DNA of 31,181 bases. It comes from JBBAAS01 sp041658125 (GTDB lineage Bacteria > Patescibacteriota > Microgenomatia > UBA12405). Each line of letters begins with the position of its first letter. Positions within the stretch are counted from its first letter, which is position 1. Below the pieces are notes generated by a model. That model searched no databases, was not told the DNA's origin, and saw nothing but the letters and a program-made list of their open reading frames with translations. Shown here piece by piece: positions 12,888-21,241 of this stretch. The stretch is from the NCBI GenBank assembly GCA_041658125.1, contig JBBAAS010000006.1:1-31181 (forward strand), written 5' to 3'. Made by a program: the position numbers and the translations under genes.

Positions 12888-13784
12888 ATGGCAGAAGAAA
12901 AAAAAGTAATATCTAAGACGGTTAACAGAACCGGAAAGAAATTGGTGGAAAAAGCATTGGTGATGGGAACTGCTAAGAAAAAAGTAGAGCTGGATAAGGA
13001 AAAGATCAAAAAGCTGAACGAAGATAAGGCCAAGGCTAAGTTGGAGGTAAAAGAGGTGGAAGTTGATAAAGTTGGCGGAGAAAAAGCCGAAAAAGTAATT
13101 AAGGAAGAAAAATATGAGTTGACGATTGGCCTACGGGAAATGCTGAAGGAAGGTTGCCATTTGGGACACAAAGTAGCTAAAACCCATCCAAAGGCCAGGG
13201 TCAATATTTATATGGCCAAGGACGGCATTGAAATAATTGATTTGGTTAAAACCAAAGAAGCCCTAGCAAGGGCCTGTACTTTTTTACATAATGCCAGAAA
13301 AGCCGGGAAAGAAATTGTAATGGTGGGAACTAAAAGACAGGCGCGAGAAGTGGTTAAAAGAGTGGCTATGGAAATCGGAGTTGGATATGTGACTGACAGA
13401 TGGTTGGGCGGAACAATTACCAACTGGGAGCAAATTCGGGGCGATATCCGAAAACTAAATAAATTCAAAGAAAATGAGCAAAAGGGAGTTTTGGCGACAG
13501 CAACCAAAAAAGAGCAGTCGGAAACCAAAAAAGAAATGATCAGGTTAGAAAAGATGATCGGCGGACTGACAAAACTCGATAAAATGTTTGACATAATTTT
13601 TGTGGTTGACGCCGGATTTGAAAAAACGGCAGTCAGAGAAGCCCAAATTCGGGGGATAAAAGTGGTAGCGATGACCGATACCGACAGCGACCCGACCAGG
13701 GTAGATTTTGCCATACCGGTGAATGACGACAATGTAAAATCGGTAAATTTAATAGTGGAAGAAATAGGGAGAGCCATAAAATGA
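12888..13784 (+). CDS. rpsB: 30S ribosomal protein uS2
   Basis: Small-subunit protein that binds the 16S rRNA head-body junction late in assembly. The core domain runs from about residue 78 (LTIGLREMLKEGCHLGH) through RWLGGTITNWEQIR and VAMTDTDSDPTRVDFAIPVNDD to the end, with all usual family blocks. Residues 1-77 are an extra Lys/Glu-rich segment of low complexity, making 298 aa against roughly 230-260 in most bacteria. Start: ATG at 12888 after AAAGG; no later ATG fits the family start better without losing the promoter-leader layout. The stop overlaps the tsf start, giving the conserved rpsB-tsf operon. Confidence 0.95.
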   Translation: MAEEKKVISKTVNRTGKKLVEKALVMGTAKKKVELDKEKIKKLNEDKAKAKLEVKEVEVDKVGGEKAEKVIKEEKYELTIGLREMLKEGCHLGHKVAKTHPKARVNIYMAKDGIEIIDLVKTKEALARACTFLHNARKAGKEIVMVGTKRQAREVVKRVAMEIGVGYVTDRWLGGTITNWEQIRGDIRKLNKFKENEQKGVLATATKKEQSETKKEMIRLEKMIGGLTKLDKMFDIIFVVDAGFEKTAVREAQIRGIKVVAMTDTDSDPTRVDFAIPVNDDNVKSVNLIVEEIGRAIK

Positions 13785-14242
13785 TGGACCAAAAAAAATT
13801 AATTGAATTAGTTAAAAAAATCAGAGAAGAAACGGGATTGGGAGTAATGGAAATTAAGGTAGCAGTGGATGAAGCCGAAGGGGATGAAAAAAAGGCCAAA
13901 GAAATTTTGAAGAAAAAAGGTTTTGAAAAAGCCGAGAAAAAAGCCGAACGGGAAACACATCAGGGAAGAATTGCGACTTATACCCACAATACCGGCAAAA
14001 TTGGAGTGATGGTGGAGCTTTTATGCGAAACTGATTTTGTGGCGAAAAATGAGGATTTTTTGGCGGTGGCCAGAGATTTGTGTTTGCAGGTGACGGCCAT
14101 GGCACCGAAAAATGCCAAAGCGTTGATGGCGCAGGAATTTATCAAAGATCCGAGTAAAAAAGTGGAAGAATTAGTTCACGGACTGGTAATGAAATTTGGT
14201 GAAAACATTAAAGTAGGAAGGATAGAGAGGTTTGAGATCTAA
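13781..14242 (+). CDS. tsf: Elongation factor Ts, short form
   Basis: Nucleotide exchange factor for EF-Tu. The N-terminal UBA-like domain (LVKKIREETGLGVMEIKVAV, then KAKEILKKKGFEKAEKKAER) binds EF-Tu, and the core keeps the hallmark ETDFVAKN used to disrupt the Mg2+ site. The protein is 153 aa, about half the 280-300 aa of E. coli EF-Ts, so the second core subdomain and coiled coil are missing, as in other reduced EF-Ts forms. ATG at 13781 overlaps the rpsB stop (ATGA); an ATG at 13784 directly follows and is equally possible. No Shine-Dalgarno site is visible, so reinitiation after rpsB is likely. Confidence 0.93.
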   Translation: MMDQKKLIELVKKIREETGLGVMEIKVAVDEAEGDEKKAKEILKKKGFEKAEKKAERETHQGRIATYTHNTGKIGVMVELLCETDFVAKNEDFLAVARDLCLQVTAMAPKNAKALMAQEFIKDPSKKVEELVHGLVMKFGENIKVGRIERFEI

Positions 14243-14250
14243 GCTTTTGG

Positions 14251-14256
14251 TATACT
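14251..14256 (+). promoter_or_regulatory. -10 box of frr
   Basis: TGG-TATACT, extended -10, ends 10 nt before the ATG at 14267, predicting a leader of only about 4 nt. Confidence 0.55.
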
Positions 14257-14266
14257 GTAGATAAAT

Positions 14267-14818
14267 ATGATAGATAACCAAAAAGTGCAAGCCCGCATGG
14301 GCAAGATAGTAAATTTATTTTTAAATGACATCCAATCGGTACGGACGGGGCGGGCGACGCCGGGATTGATTGAAAATGTGGTAGTGACGGTTTATAGCGG
14401 GCAGAAAATGAGGTTGATTGAAATCGGAACGATTTTGGCGGCTGACGCCAGGACTTTGACTTTTCAACCGTGGGATCAGTCGATTATCCGTGAAGTTGCT
14501 AATGGAATTATGGCGGCGAATATCGGAGTAGCCCCGGTGGTTGATGGTGAACTAATTCGAATGAGCCTGCCGATGTTGACGACCGAACAACGGGAAGATT
14601 ACATAAAACTTTTGGGAAGAAAATTGGAAGGCGTAAGAGTGTTGATCCGTGATGCCCGAGCGGATTTTAGAAAAGGCTTACAGAAAGCCAAGCAGGACAA
14701 GACAATTTCCGAAGATGAATATAGAAATGACGAAGACAATTTACAAAAAATGGCTGATGAATATATTCAGAAGTTGGAAGAAATAGCGAAGAAAAAAGAA
14801 ATAGAGATTAGGGGATGA
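14267..14818 (+). CDS. frr: Ribosome recycling factor
   Basis: Splits post-termination ribosomes together with EF-G. The 183-aa product is full length and shows the family features: VRTGRATPGLIENVVVTVYSG near the start, LTFQPWDQSIIREVANGIMAANIG in the hinge-domain II region, and LTTEQREDYIKLLGRKLEGVRVLIRDAR in the long three-helix bundle. The gene follows rpsB-tsf, as often found, but pyrH is absent from between them. It has its own near-leaderless promoter. A palindromic repeat element begins 7 nt after its stop. Confidence 0.95.
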   Translation: MIDNQKVQARMGKIVNLFLNDIQSVRTGRATPGLIENVVVTVYSGQKMRLIEIGTILAADARTLTFQPWDQSIIREVANGIMAANIGVAPVVDGELIRMSLPMLTTEQREDYIKLLGRKLEGVRVLIRDARADFRKGLQKAKQDKTISEDEYRNDEDNLQKMADEYIQKLEEIAKKKEIEIRG

Positions 14819-14825
14819 TTTGCTT

Positions 14826-14910
14826 GCATTGAAATTTTGCGGTGCGCGCTACCTTCGGGCTCCCCGATGTTCATCGGGGATCGTTCGCTGTGCTCCGAAA
14901 ATATCAATGC
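14826..14910. repeat. Palindromic repeat element, copy B, between frr and rseP
   Basis: Outer arms GCATTGAAATTTTGCGG (14826-14842) and CCGAAAATATCAATGC (14895-14910) are near-perfect inverted copies. The centre holds a perfect 9-bp hairpin TCCCCGATG-TT-CATCGGGGA (14861-14880). GCTACCTTCGGG and CGTTCGCTGTGCT are shared with copy A in the TraG-like gene, while the outer arms and centre differ. As an intergenic copy it could also terminate frr transcription, though no T-run follows. Confidence 0.8.
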
Positions 14911-14935
14911 TGCGCAGATTTTCGATGTTATATGC

Positions 14936-14941
14936 TAGAAT
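14936..14941 (+). promoter_or_regulatory. -10 box of rseP (leaderless)
   Basis: TGC-TAGAAT, extended -10, ends 7 nt before the ATG at 14949. It lies 25 nt after the end of repeat copy B, so the -35 region is right at the repeat's edge. Confidence 0.6.
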
Positions 14942-14948
14942 TTAGAAC

Positions 14949-15998
14949 ATGGATTTCTTGATATTTGTCATCGCGTTGTCGATACTGGTTTTGGTCCACG
15001 AATTTGGCCATTTTTTAGCGGCGGTGAAAAGCGGAATCAGAGTAGAGGAGTTTGGTCTGGGTTTACCGCCAAAGATTATCGGCAAAAAGATCGGAAAAAC
15101 TATTTTTTCGTTAAATTGGCTGCCGATCGGGGGTTTTTGTAAGCTATATGGTGAGGATGGTAGTGGCAAAGGCGGCGAGGCTTTTAACAATAAAAATCCG
15201 TGGCAAAAGTTGTTGGTGGTGGTGGGAGGAGTGCTGATGAATTTGTTATTGGCGGTAGCGATTTTTACGGTAGTGTATGCAGTTTTGGGAGTACCGGAGG
15301 AAACGAAAATGGTAAAAGTGGTGGAAGTGGCTAAGGGCAGTCCGGCGCAAATGGCGGGATTGGCAGAAGGGGACTGGGTGATGGAGGTGGGTGGAGTAGC
15401 GGTTTACAAGCCGGAGGAATTGACGACGGAAGTAGCGAAATATAAGGGTGAATCGGTAAAGTTGAAAGTTTATAAAGTTAATAAAGTTGAAGAAGAGATT
15501 GAAGTTAAAGTCAGAGAAACGCCACCGGAGGGAGAAGGGGCGATGGGAGTAGCGATATCAAATATCGAAATGCGGCCGATGAAATGGTATGAGTTTTATA
15601 AAGGAATTTGGTATGGATTTAAAGAAGGTTATTATTGGGGGAAAATCATAGTTTCCGGAGTATTTAAAATGATAGGTGATTTGTTTATGGGGAAAGTGCC
15701 AAAGGATGTGGCCGGACCAATCGGAATGTTTGAGGCAACCAGCAGTATCCGGAAAAGCCAGGGCTTGTTGGCGGTCATTCATTTTTTTGGAATAATATCG
15801 GTGAATTTGGCGGTGGTCAATATGCTGCCATTTCCGGCGTTAGATGGTGGCAGAATAATTTTTGTAGTCTATGAGATATTGACCAAGAAGAAAGCAAACC
15901 AGAAATTTGAAGCAACAGTAAATAATATCGGAATGATAATTTTGTTGAGCTTGATTTTACTGATAGCGGTAGGAGATGTGGCGAAACTAATAAAATAA
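14949..15998 (+). CDS. rseP: Site-2 protease, RseP/M50 family
   Basis: Intramembrane zinc metalloprotease that cuts membrane-bound regulators or signal peptides. The 349-aa protein has the active site HEFGH (17-21) in its first membrane helix, a single PDZ domain (about 125-190, VAKGSPAQMAGLAEGDWVME), and the second motif with LDG (298-300, PFPALDGGRI) in a later helix. At least four membrane helices are visible. E. coli RseP has two PDZ domains; one is normal for Gram-positive and CPR forms. It stands alone with its own promoter and its stop codon directly abuts the convergent stop of the glycosidase gene. Its substrate is unknown. Confidence 0.92.
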   Translation: MDFLIFVIALSILVLVHEFGHFLAAVKSGIRVEEFGLGLPPKIIGKKIGKTIFSLNWLPIGGFCKLYGEDGSGKGGEAFNNKNPWQKLLVVVGGVLMNLLLAVAIFTVVYAVLGVPEETKMVKVVEVAKGSPAQMAGLAEGDWVMEVGGVAVYKPEELTTEVAKYKGESVKLKVYKVNKVEEEIEVKVRETPPEGEGAMGVAISNIEMRPMKWYEFYKGIWYGFKEGYYWGKIIVSGVFKMIGDLFMGKVPKDVAGPIGMFEATSSIRKSQGLLAVIHFFGIISVNLAVVNMLPFPALDGGRIIFVVYEILTKKKANQKFEATVNNIGMIILLSLILLIAVGDVAKLIK

Positions 15999-17375
15999 TC
16001 AGCGGATAGGGGTTAGCTCAAGAATTGTGGCGGAATTGGGTTCGAGGTAAATTTGATCCTCATAAACAGTACCGGGGACGGAAACGGTTTTGATATAGTT
16101 TTTACCCATAAAATAGGAAGTTTTTAGAATATAGCTGCCTGAAGTAAGTTCCTTGATGGTCAAGGGAACGGTTTCGGTGTGAGAAAGTGAAGGATCGTAA
16201 TTGACCAAAAGAATTTTGAGGGTTTGACCGCTTTTAGCGGCAATTGAAGTAACAAAAGTGCCGTCGCCGGTGGAATAAAGACGATTGCCAAAAAGAGAAT
16301 TTAGAAAAAGAAGCGATTGGTAACGTGGTTTGGGTTTGGCGCCAAGGGAGGGGTGAGTCAAAAGTCCCCAGCCGGAAGAGACGGAGGAACGGGGAGTGGG
16401 GCCGTCAACAGCTTCGAAGGTAAAAAGGCGGTGGATTTTCCCCTGAAGATGAGTAACCATGGAGAGAAGATGAATGCCGGAAAGCTTTGAGTCATACCAA
16501 GTGTCGGGCTCGGAATTGGGACCAAACTCGGTAACCAGCCGTTCGATGTCAAAATAGTTGGGATAATCGGCAATAATGGAATTGAGCTGTTCGATGTTGT
16601 CGGTAAAATCTTTGGGATTTTTGGAATATTGGTGCCAGGAAATAAAATCAAGACGAAGGTTTTGAGATTGAGCGGTTTTAAAAAGAGACTGCATCCAATT
16701 GGAATAATAGGAAGTGGTAGCCGGACCGCCGACTTTATATATAGTATTACCAGCACCGGCGGCAATGGCTTTGGTGGAAGTGGTGTAGAGAGTGGTATAG
16801 GAAGGGGATTTCTGATAGTGCCAGTCGCCAAACAAATCGGGCTCGTTGTAGACCTCGTAATAAATGCCGGAAATGTTTTTTTGGACGGAATAACGATTGA
16901 CGGTGGCTTTAACTAAATCAAACCATTGTTGCCAGTCGGCGGGTTCGCCACCAGTTTGACCACTTTTTGCTATACCGGCAGGGATATAAGAAAGAGAAAG
17001 CAGGGGCTTGGCGCCGGTTTTAAGAATACTGTTGATGGCACCGTCAAGGCCGGAGAAGTCAAAATTGTTTGGACCACGATAGACGTTGAGGTAATCAAAA
17101 ATATGATCGATGCGGATAAGCTTTGGTTGAAGGAGGCGAAGCTGGTTGACAACCGGGCCGATCATGTCACGGGATTCCTCGCCGCCTTGGGCGATATTTT
17201 GCCAAAGATTGGGGGATATAGTGCCGACTGTGGTTTTAGAATTGATGGTAATATCGGCGGGGATACCGGAAGCGAAGCGGCGAAGGTCGAGGACTTTTTT
17301 AACAGCAAAAACGAGAATGGGGAGGAGAAGTAAGAGGATCAGGGGAGAGAATTTTGAGCTTTTGGATAAGGCCAT
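15999..17375 (-). CDS. Secreted or membrane-anchored GH39-like glycoside hydrolase
   Basis: A 458-aa protein with an N-terminal hydrophobic segment (residues about 9-25, signal anchor), then a TIM-barrel glycosidase of clan GH-A. The likely acid/base is Glu178 in YEVYNEPDLFGDWH and the likely nucleophile is Glu283 in VTEFGPN, with ISWHQYS between them, as in GH39 beta-xylosidase-like enzymes. A C-terminal beta-sandwich (about 365-455) is typical. The substrate is not predictable. It has no dockerin, although it sits beside dockerin and cohesin genes. It is divergent from the large dockerin gene. Start ATG at 17375 lies 6 nt after TATTAT. Confidence 0.75.
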   Translation of the reverse strand: MALSKSSKFSPLILLLLLPILVFAVKKVLDLRRFASGIPADITINSKTTVGTISPNLWQNIAQGGEESRDMIGPVVNQLRLLQPKLIRIDHIFDYLNVYRGPNNFDFSGLDGAINSILKTGAKPLLSLSYIPAGIAKSGQTGGEPADWQQWFDLVKATVNRYSVQKNISGIYYEVYNEPDLFGDWHYQKSPSYTTLYTTSTKAIAAGAGNTIYKVGGPATTSYYSNWMQSLFKTAQSQNLRLDFISWHQYSKNPKDFTDNIEQLNSIIADYPNYFDIERLVTEFGPNSEPDTWYDSKLSGIHLLSMVTHLQGKIHRLFTFEAVDGPTPRSSVSSGWGLLTHPSLGAKPKPRYQSLLFLNSLFGNRLYSTGDGTFVTSIAAKSGQTLKILLVNYDPSLSHTETVPLTIKELTSGSYILKTSYFMGKNYIKTVSVPGTVYEDQIYLEPNSATILELTPIR

Positions 17376-17381
17376 AGAATA

Positions 17382-17387
17382 ATAATA
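17382..17387 (-). promoter_or_regulatory. -10 box of the glycosidase gene (leaderless)
   Basis: Minus-strand TATTAT ends 6 nt before the ATG at 17375. A second candidate, TATACT, lies 5 nt further upstream. Confidence 0.5.
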
Positions 17388-17411
17388 GTATAGGGCATAA
17401 ATTTTTACCTA

Positions 17412-17440
17412 TTGACGTAAAGTTGTGAAAATGGTTTACT
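17412..17440 (+). promoter_or_regulatory. Sigma70-type promoter of the surface-protein operon
   Basis: TTGACG (17412-17417), 17 bp, then TGG-TTTACT (17435-17440). Transcription would start near 17447, leaving a leader of about 20 nt without a Shine-Dalgarno site. Confidence 0.5.
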
Positions 17441-17467
17441 TTTCTATTAGTAGCCTTTTTTAAAAAA

Positions 17468-20400
17468 ATGAAACAAGAAGACAAGATACGGAAATATAGG
17501 TTAGGATTAGCGCAAATACCACTACTTTTAATGCTTTTACTGCTGGCGATTGCCGTGCCGGTAGCCACGAAATTGGTACAACAGAGGCAGGAGACAAGAA
17601 GGTCGGCGGCAGAACTTTTTACGTGTCAAAAATATATTTGCGACAGGAGTACTGATTGCTCAGGAAGTTGTGGGTTACGTTATGGGCAGGGTTACACGGC
17701 AGAGAGTAATGAAAATAATAACTGTGGACCTCATCCACAGGAACCTGCCATGTCGTTGAAAACTGTTTGTCAACCGTTGCCGGCAGCGACAGAAGTACCG
17801 TGCATACAAGATAATCAGTGTAAACCTGAGGGGCGAATATGTTGTTCGCGAGTGAATAAATTTGTTCCTACGTCGGAATGTCCTTCAACGATGAAATGTA
17901 TTCCTGGCGGACCTACTTTGCCACCAGCAACAGAAACAGTAGTGCCGACGGCTGGACCGGCTAATGATTGTGTGGATGCGGGTGGTTTTTGCCTTTACGC
18001 TGAATATTGTCCAACAGGGACACACAAGGATGTTCCTCTATCACAAAAGTGTCCCGGTGCGGATATGTGTTGTTTGTCTAATGGAACTGGGTCGCCGACG
18101 GCAACACCGACGACAGCAGGAGGTAGTTGTACCGCGATGTTTGGTTGTAGGCTTAAGCCCGATTGCCAAACTGAGTGGGGGGGAACATGTGCGCTTCCTG
18201 GGGAGGTTTGTTGTAATGTGCTAAAAACACCGACGGCGAGACCGACAGTGCCGGGGGCGACAGTAGTGCCAACGGCGCCACCAGCGACAGCGGTACCGAC
18301 GAATCCTCCGAATTGTACGTATGGTAATTGTGGGGCAGATGGATGCGGAACTGGTAAAAGATGGGTGAGTGGAAGTGGTTGTCCTTCTTGGTACACGGGT
18401 CCGGGATGTTATACAGATTTGGCTGGCTGTGGTACTGGTAGTGGAGAGGATGCGAAGTTCAATGGAACAATTACTTCTTGGGATGGTGGCATGAAAAGAT
18501 GGATGAACGGAGCGGTAAATTGTGCCGGAGCAAAGGGAGTGAGTTTAACGACGACATCAGGAGTTGTGCAATGGTATACAGATCATTTTGATGTTATAAA
18601 CAATCCCCAAGGGCAACAGCAGACGGTGACTTTAGCTTTACCAGCTAGTTGTGGTTATAGTTGTGGGACATGGAATGTTATAGATAGAGGTACTAATTTA
18701 ACCGGAAATACGATAGTTAAAACGGGAACCGGTTGTGTGGCGACTTTTACGCCTCAAAATACTGATTGGCGCACGGCAGTAACTTGGGATATATCAAAGA
18801 CGGCGGCAACTAAATACAACAGAGGAACATGTAATACCGGAACAGGAAAGTATTCTTGTACGGCTTCAGCGACCGGAACTTATGATACTGTTGCACTATG
18901 TGAGGATTCAAGCGGTTGTGATATAGCGACAGTTACCAGATATAACAAGGGAACTTGTAATACCGTGACGGGAAATTACAACTGTACTGCAGTAACGACC
19001 GGTGGTGAGTTTGCGACGCTGGCCGGGTGTCAGGGAGCAAGCGGCTGTGATCCGACTGCGGCGCCTACTTGTAGCGGTTTAACTCTTAATGGTCAATCAG
19101 GAAACATTACGGTTGCCGTTGGAGCAACAGTGACCCTCGCCTCAACAGTGAGTAACTATGGTCTTATAAGTAGTGCTAAAGTTACCTCTCTCACCGGAAG
19201 AGTGGCGGACACTACGGCGACAAATTTGGTTCGCTATACTGCTGGAACGGGTAATTTGACGGGAAAATTTGTCGGAACTCAAGTGGGAATTTATGCCTTT
19301 GAGGTTAATGCGTATGAGAGTAGTAGCTGTAATTATCTTTGTTCTGCCGGTGCGACTCTTTATAAAAGTTCGGTGCCGAATCAATGTCTTACTAGAGATA
19401 TATGGGTTGGCGTAGGTAATTGTAGTTCTACCGGGTGTATACATTATGTAACAGTGACAGCACCAACTACTGCAAAAACCTGTTCGATTAGTATGACTGA
19501 GACCTTGATAGAGTTACCTGCGGGCGAGATTGCGGTAACCTTGACAGGGAAAGGGAATAGCCCCGGTACGGAAGATGTCCGGTTGTCTTTTGAAAAAGAA
19601 GACGGAACCTTATTAGCTTCTCCGCCAACAGGAGTTGGGTCTTCGGGTTGTTGGGATACGTGTGCCTATAGTGTTGGAAAATGTAGTAGCACTAACGGTT
19701 CTACCTGTACTGCTAATTTCACGATTAGTGATATTCCGGCAGGCAGGTACTATCTTCATTGTGATTTGCCAAACAATACGACACCGACTAAGTGTTCAGG
19801 CAATCCTTTTTGTACCTTTAGCGGGGGAACGCAGGATTGTTCCGGATGGGTATCATGTTCTAACAACGATAATTACGGCTTTACCGTTGAGGGAGTTGTA
19901 GCTACCGATAAATTTGCCAGAGGAACTTGTAATACCGGAACAGGGAGATATACCTGTACAGCTTCGACGACCGGGACTTATACCACACTGGCGTTATGTG
20001 AAGATTCAAGCGGATGTGATATTGCCAATAGCACGGATTTGGTGTTGAAGTACAGAATGGCTTTTGCCGGATTAAAGCCGGGAGCTAGGTGTGCAGTTGA
20101 TTGGACGACAAATTTGATAGTAAAAGGTGGTGCTCAAGAGAAGACTTACAATGGACTTGTGGCGGTCAAAACTGCCGAGGTAAACAGTAATGGAGATATG
20201 ATTTACAAAGTGGAGAAGGGGTTAACTGGTTTTACCCAGAAGACGGCGGTAGCGGCTTTTATAAAGGGAATAAAGCACTTACAAATGAAGTATGGCAAGA
20301 ACGATCAGACTAGTAGTTATGGAAAAGTGGGTGGGGAGCTGATTTTAAAAACAGCTACCGAGACGGGTCATACAGTTTATGACTTTAGTGAGTATCCAAT

Positions 20401-20599
20401 GTTAGCCGGTGATATTAACCAAGATGGAGCGATAAACGTAACTGATTTTGCTTTAGTCAAAGCTAAAGCTTCAAAGTACGAAAAAGTGGATGATGATGGT
20501 TATTTAGCGGAGGATTTGGATGGAAATTGCTTGGTGAATGTTGCTGATATGGTTCTTTTAATTAACTCACTTGATGAAAAAGAGGGGGAACTATATTAG
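17468..20599 (+). CDS. Large secreted Cys-rich protein with C-terminal dockerin
   Basis: A 1043-aa protein. A membrane or signal segment occupies residues about 13-36. Several Cys-rich modules (about 50-310) are separated by Thr/Pro linkers such as TPTARPTVPG, which may be glycosylated. Three copies of a roughly 38-residue repeat, with [YF]-x-[RK]-GTCNT and CEDSSGCD, begin near residues 450, 492 and 816; beta-rich regions lie between. The C-terminus (981-1035) has two calcium-loop motifs, GDINQDGAINVTDFALVKA and EDLDGNCLVNVADMVLL, a type I dockerin. Dockerins bind cohesins, and two cohesin-like proteins are encoded directly downstream, so this is probably a cell-surface component. No catalytic domain is recognised. 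Confidence 0.78.
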   Translation: MKQEDKIRKYRLGLAQIPLLLMLLLLAIAVPVATKLVQQRQETRRSAAELFTCQKYICDRSTDCSGSCGLRYGQGYTAESNENNNCGPHPQEPAMSLKTVCQPLPAATEVPCIQDNQCKPEGRICCSRVNKFVPTSECPSTMKCIPGGPTLPPATETVVPTAGPANDCVDAGGFCLYAEYCPTGTHKDVPLSQKCPGADMCCLSNGTGSPTATPTTAGGSCTAMFGCRLKPDCQTEWGGTCALPGEVCCNVLKTPTARPTVPGATVVPTAPPATAVPTNPPNCTYGNCGADGCGTGKRWVSGSGCPSWYTGPGCYTDLAGCGTGSGEDAKFNGTITSWDGGMKRWMNGAVNCAGAKGVSLTTTSGVVQWYTDHFDVINNPQGQQQTVTLALPASCGYSCGTWNVIDRGTNLTGNTIVKTGTGCVATFTPQNTDWRTAVTWDISKTAATKYNRGTCNTGTGKYSCTASATGTYDTVALCEDSSGCDIATVTRYNKGTCNTVTGNYNCTAVTTGGEFATLAGCQGASGCDPTAAPTCSGLTLNGQSGNITVAVGATVTLASTVSNYGLISSAKVTSLTGRVADTTATNLVRYTAGTGNLTGKFVGTQVGIYAFEVNAYESSSCNYLCSAGATLYKSSVPNQCLTRDIWVGVGNCSSTGCIHYVTVTAPTTAKTCSISMTETLIELPAGEIAVTLTGKGNSPGTEDVRLSFEKEDGTLLASPPTGVGSSGCWDTCAYSVGKCSSTNGSTCTANFTISDIPAGRYYLHCDLPNNTTPTKCSGNPFCTFSGGTQDCSGWVSCSNNDNYGFTVEGVVATDKFARGTCNTGTGRYTCTASTTGTYTTLALCEDSSGCDIANSTDLVLKYRMAFAGLKPGARCAVDWTTNLIVKGGAQEKTYNGLVAVKTAEVNSNGDMIYKVEKGLTGFTQKTAVAAFIKGIKHLQMKYGKNDQTSSYGKVGGELILKTATETGHTVYDFSEYPMLAGDINQDGAINVTDFALVKAKASKYEKVDDDGYLAEDLDGNCLVNVADMVLLINSLDEKEGELY

Positions 20600-20621
20600 T
20601 CTTAAAAAAAGATTAATTTTT
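20595..20621 (+). terminator. Weak terminator-like hairpin between surface genes
   Basis: ATTAGTCTT (20595-20603) pairs with AAGATTAAT (20609-20617), 9 bp with one G-U, followed by a T-run up to the ATG at 20622. It contains the upstream TAG stop. It may reduce rather than stop readthrough into the cohesin-like genes. Confidence 0.4.
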
Positions 20622-21239
20622 ATGAAGAATATGAAAAATAAAACTGTAGGTTATATCTTAATATTGGTAGCAGTGGTGGTGATTTTAGAAAGCGTGGTAT
20701 TAATTGGAGGTTTAGGCAAAAAAGAAGCAGTGGTTACGGAAAAGACAGGTACCGAGAGCGGTAAAGTAGCGGTAACGGCGTCAAAAAGTCAGCCGGCAGA
20801 AGTAGCTTGGGTTTTACAATCAGAAAGTCTAACGATGAAACTAGAAAAGAAATATTTGGTGACGGTTAGTTTGTTACCTAAAAAGAACTTAGCAATAGAT
20901 GGGGTAGAAGTGTTTGTAAAGTATCCAGTAGAACAAGTAACAGTAACCGGAATGAAAGATGGAAATGGAATGCCAAAATCAGTAACAAATATGGTGAGCG
21001 AGAAGACCTCGACATTGATTGGTAAATATATGATAGTGGGAGCACCATTACAGTTGGTAAAGAATCAGCCAGTGGAGGTTTTGAGCTTTGAAGTTCAACC
21101 AACCAAAGTAGGAACTTTTGACTTGGAAATTAGTACTGGTAAGGAACTTAAAGAAACAACGACTCTGATTGCGGAGAACACTTCGGCAAGGGTGATTCCT
21201 TATGAAAGTAATAAGTTAACCATTGTGGCGGAAAAATAA
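20622..21239 (+). CDS. Membrane-anchored cohesin-like protein
   Basis: A 205-aa protein with an N-terminal hydrophobic helix (about residues 8-30) and a beta-sandwich: YLVTVSLLPKKNLAIDGVEV, VEQVTVTGMKDG and VEVLSFEVQPTKVGTFDLEI. The pattern of a folded domain that follows how an average quantity changes (VxVSLxPKxxxIDGVEVFVKYP) is that of cohesin/CBM2-like domains. The family call is moderate because strands rather than signature residues carry it. Upstream in-frame ATGs (20571 and later) overlap the dockerin gene and would hide the helix, so 20622 is preferred. The next gene follows after 2 nt. It probably displays dockerin partners on the cell. Confidence 0.6.
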   Translation: MKNMKNKTVGYILILVAVVVILESVVLIGGLGKKEAVVTEKTGTESGKVAVTASKSQPAEVAWVLQSESLTMKLEKKYLVTVSLLPKKNLAIDGVEVFVKYPVEQVTVTGMKDGNGMPKSVTNMVSEKTSTLIGKYMIVGAPLQLVKNQPVEVLSFEVQPTKVGTFDLEISTGKELKETTTLIAENTSARVIPYESNKLTIVAEK

Positions 21240-21241
21240 AA

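Noticed and set aside
20571..20621. Longer start for the first cohesin-like gene
   Set aside because: It overlaps the dockerin gene by 29 nt and puts extra charged residues before the membrane helix; ATG at 20622 fits better.
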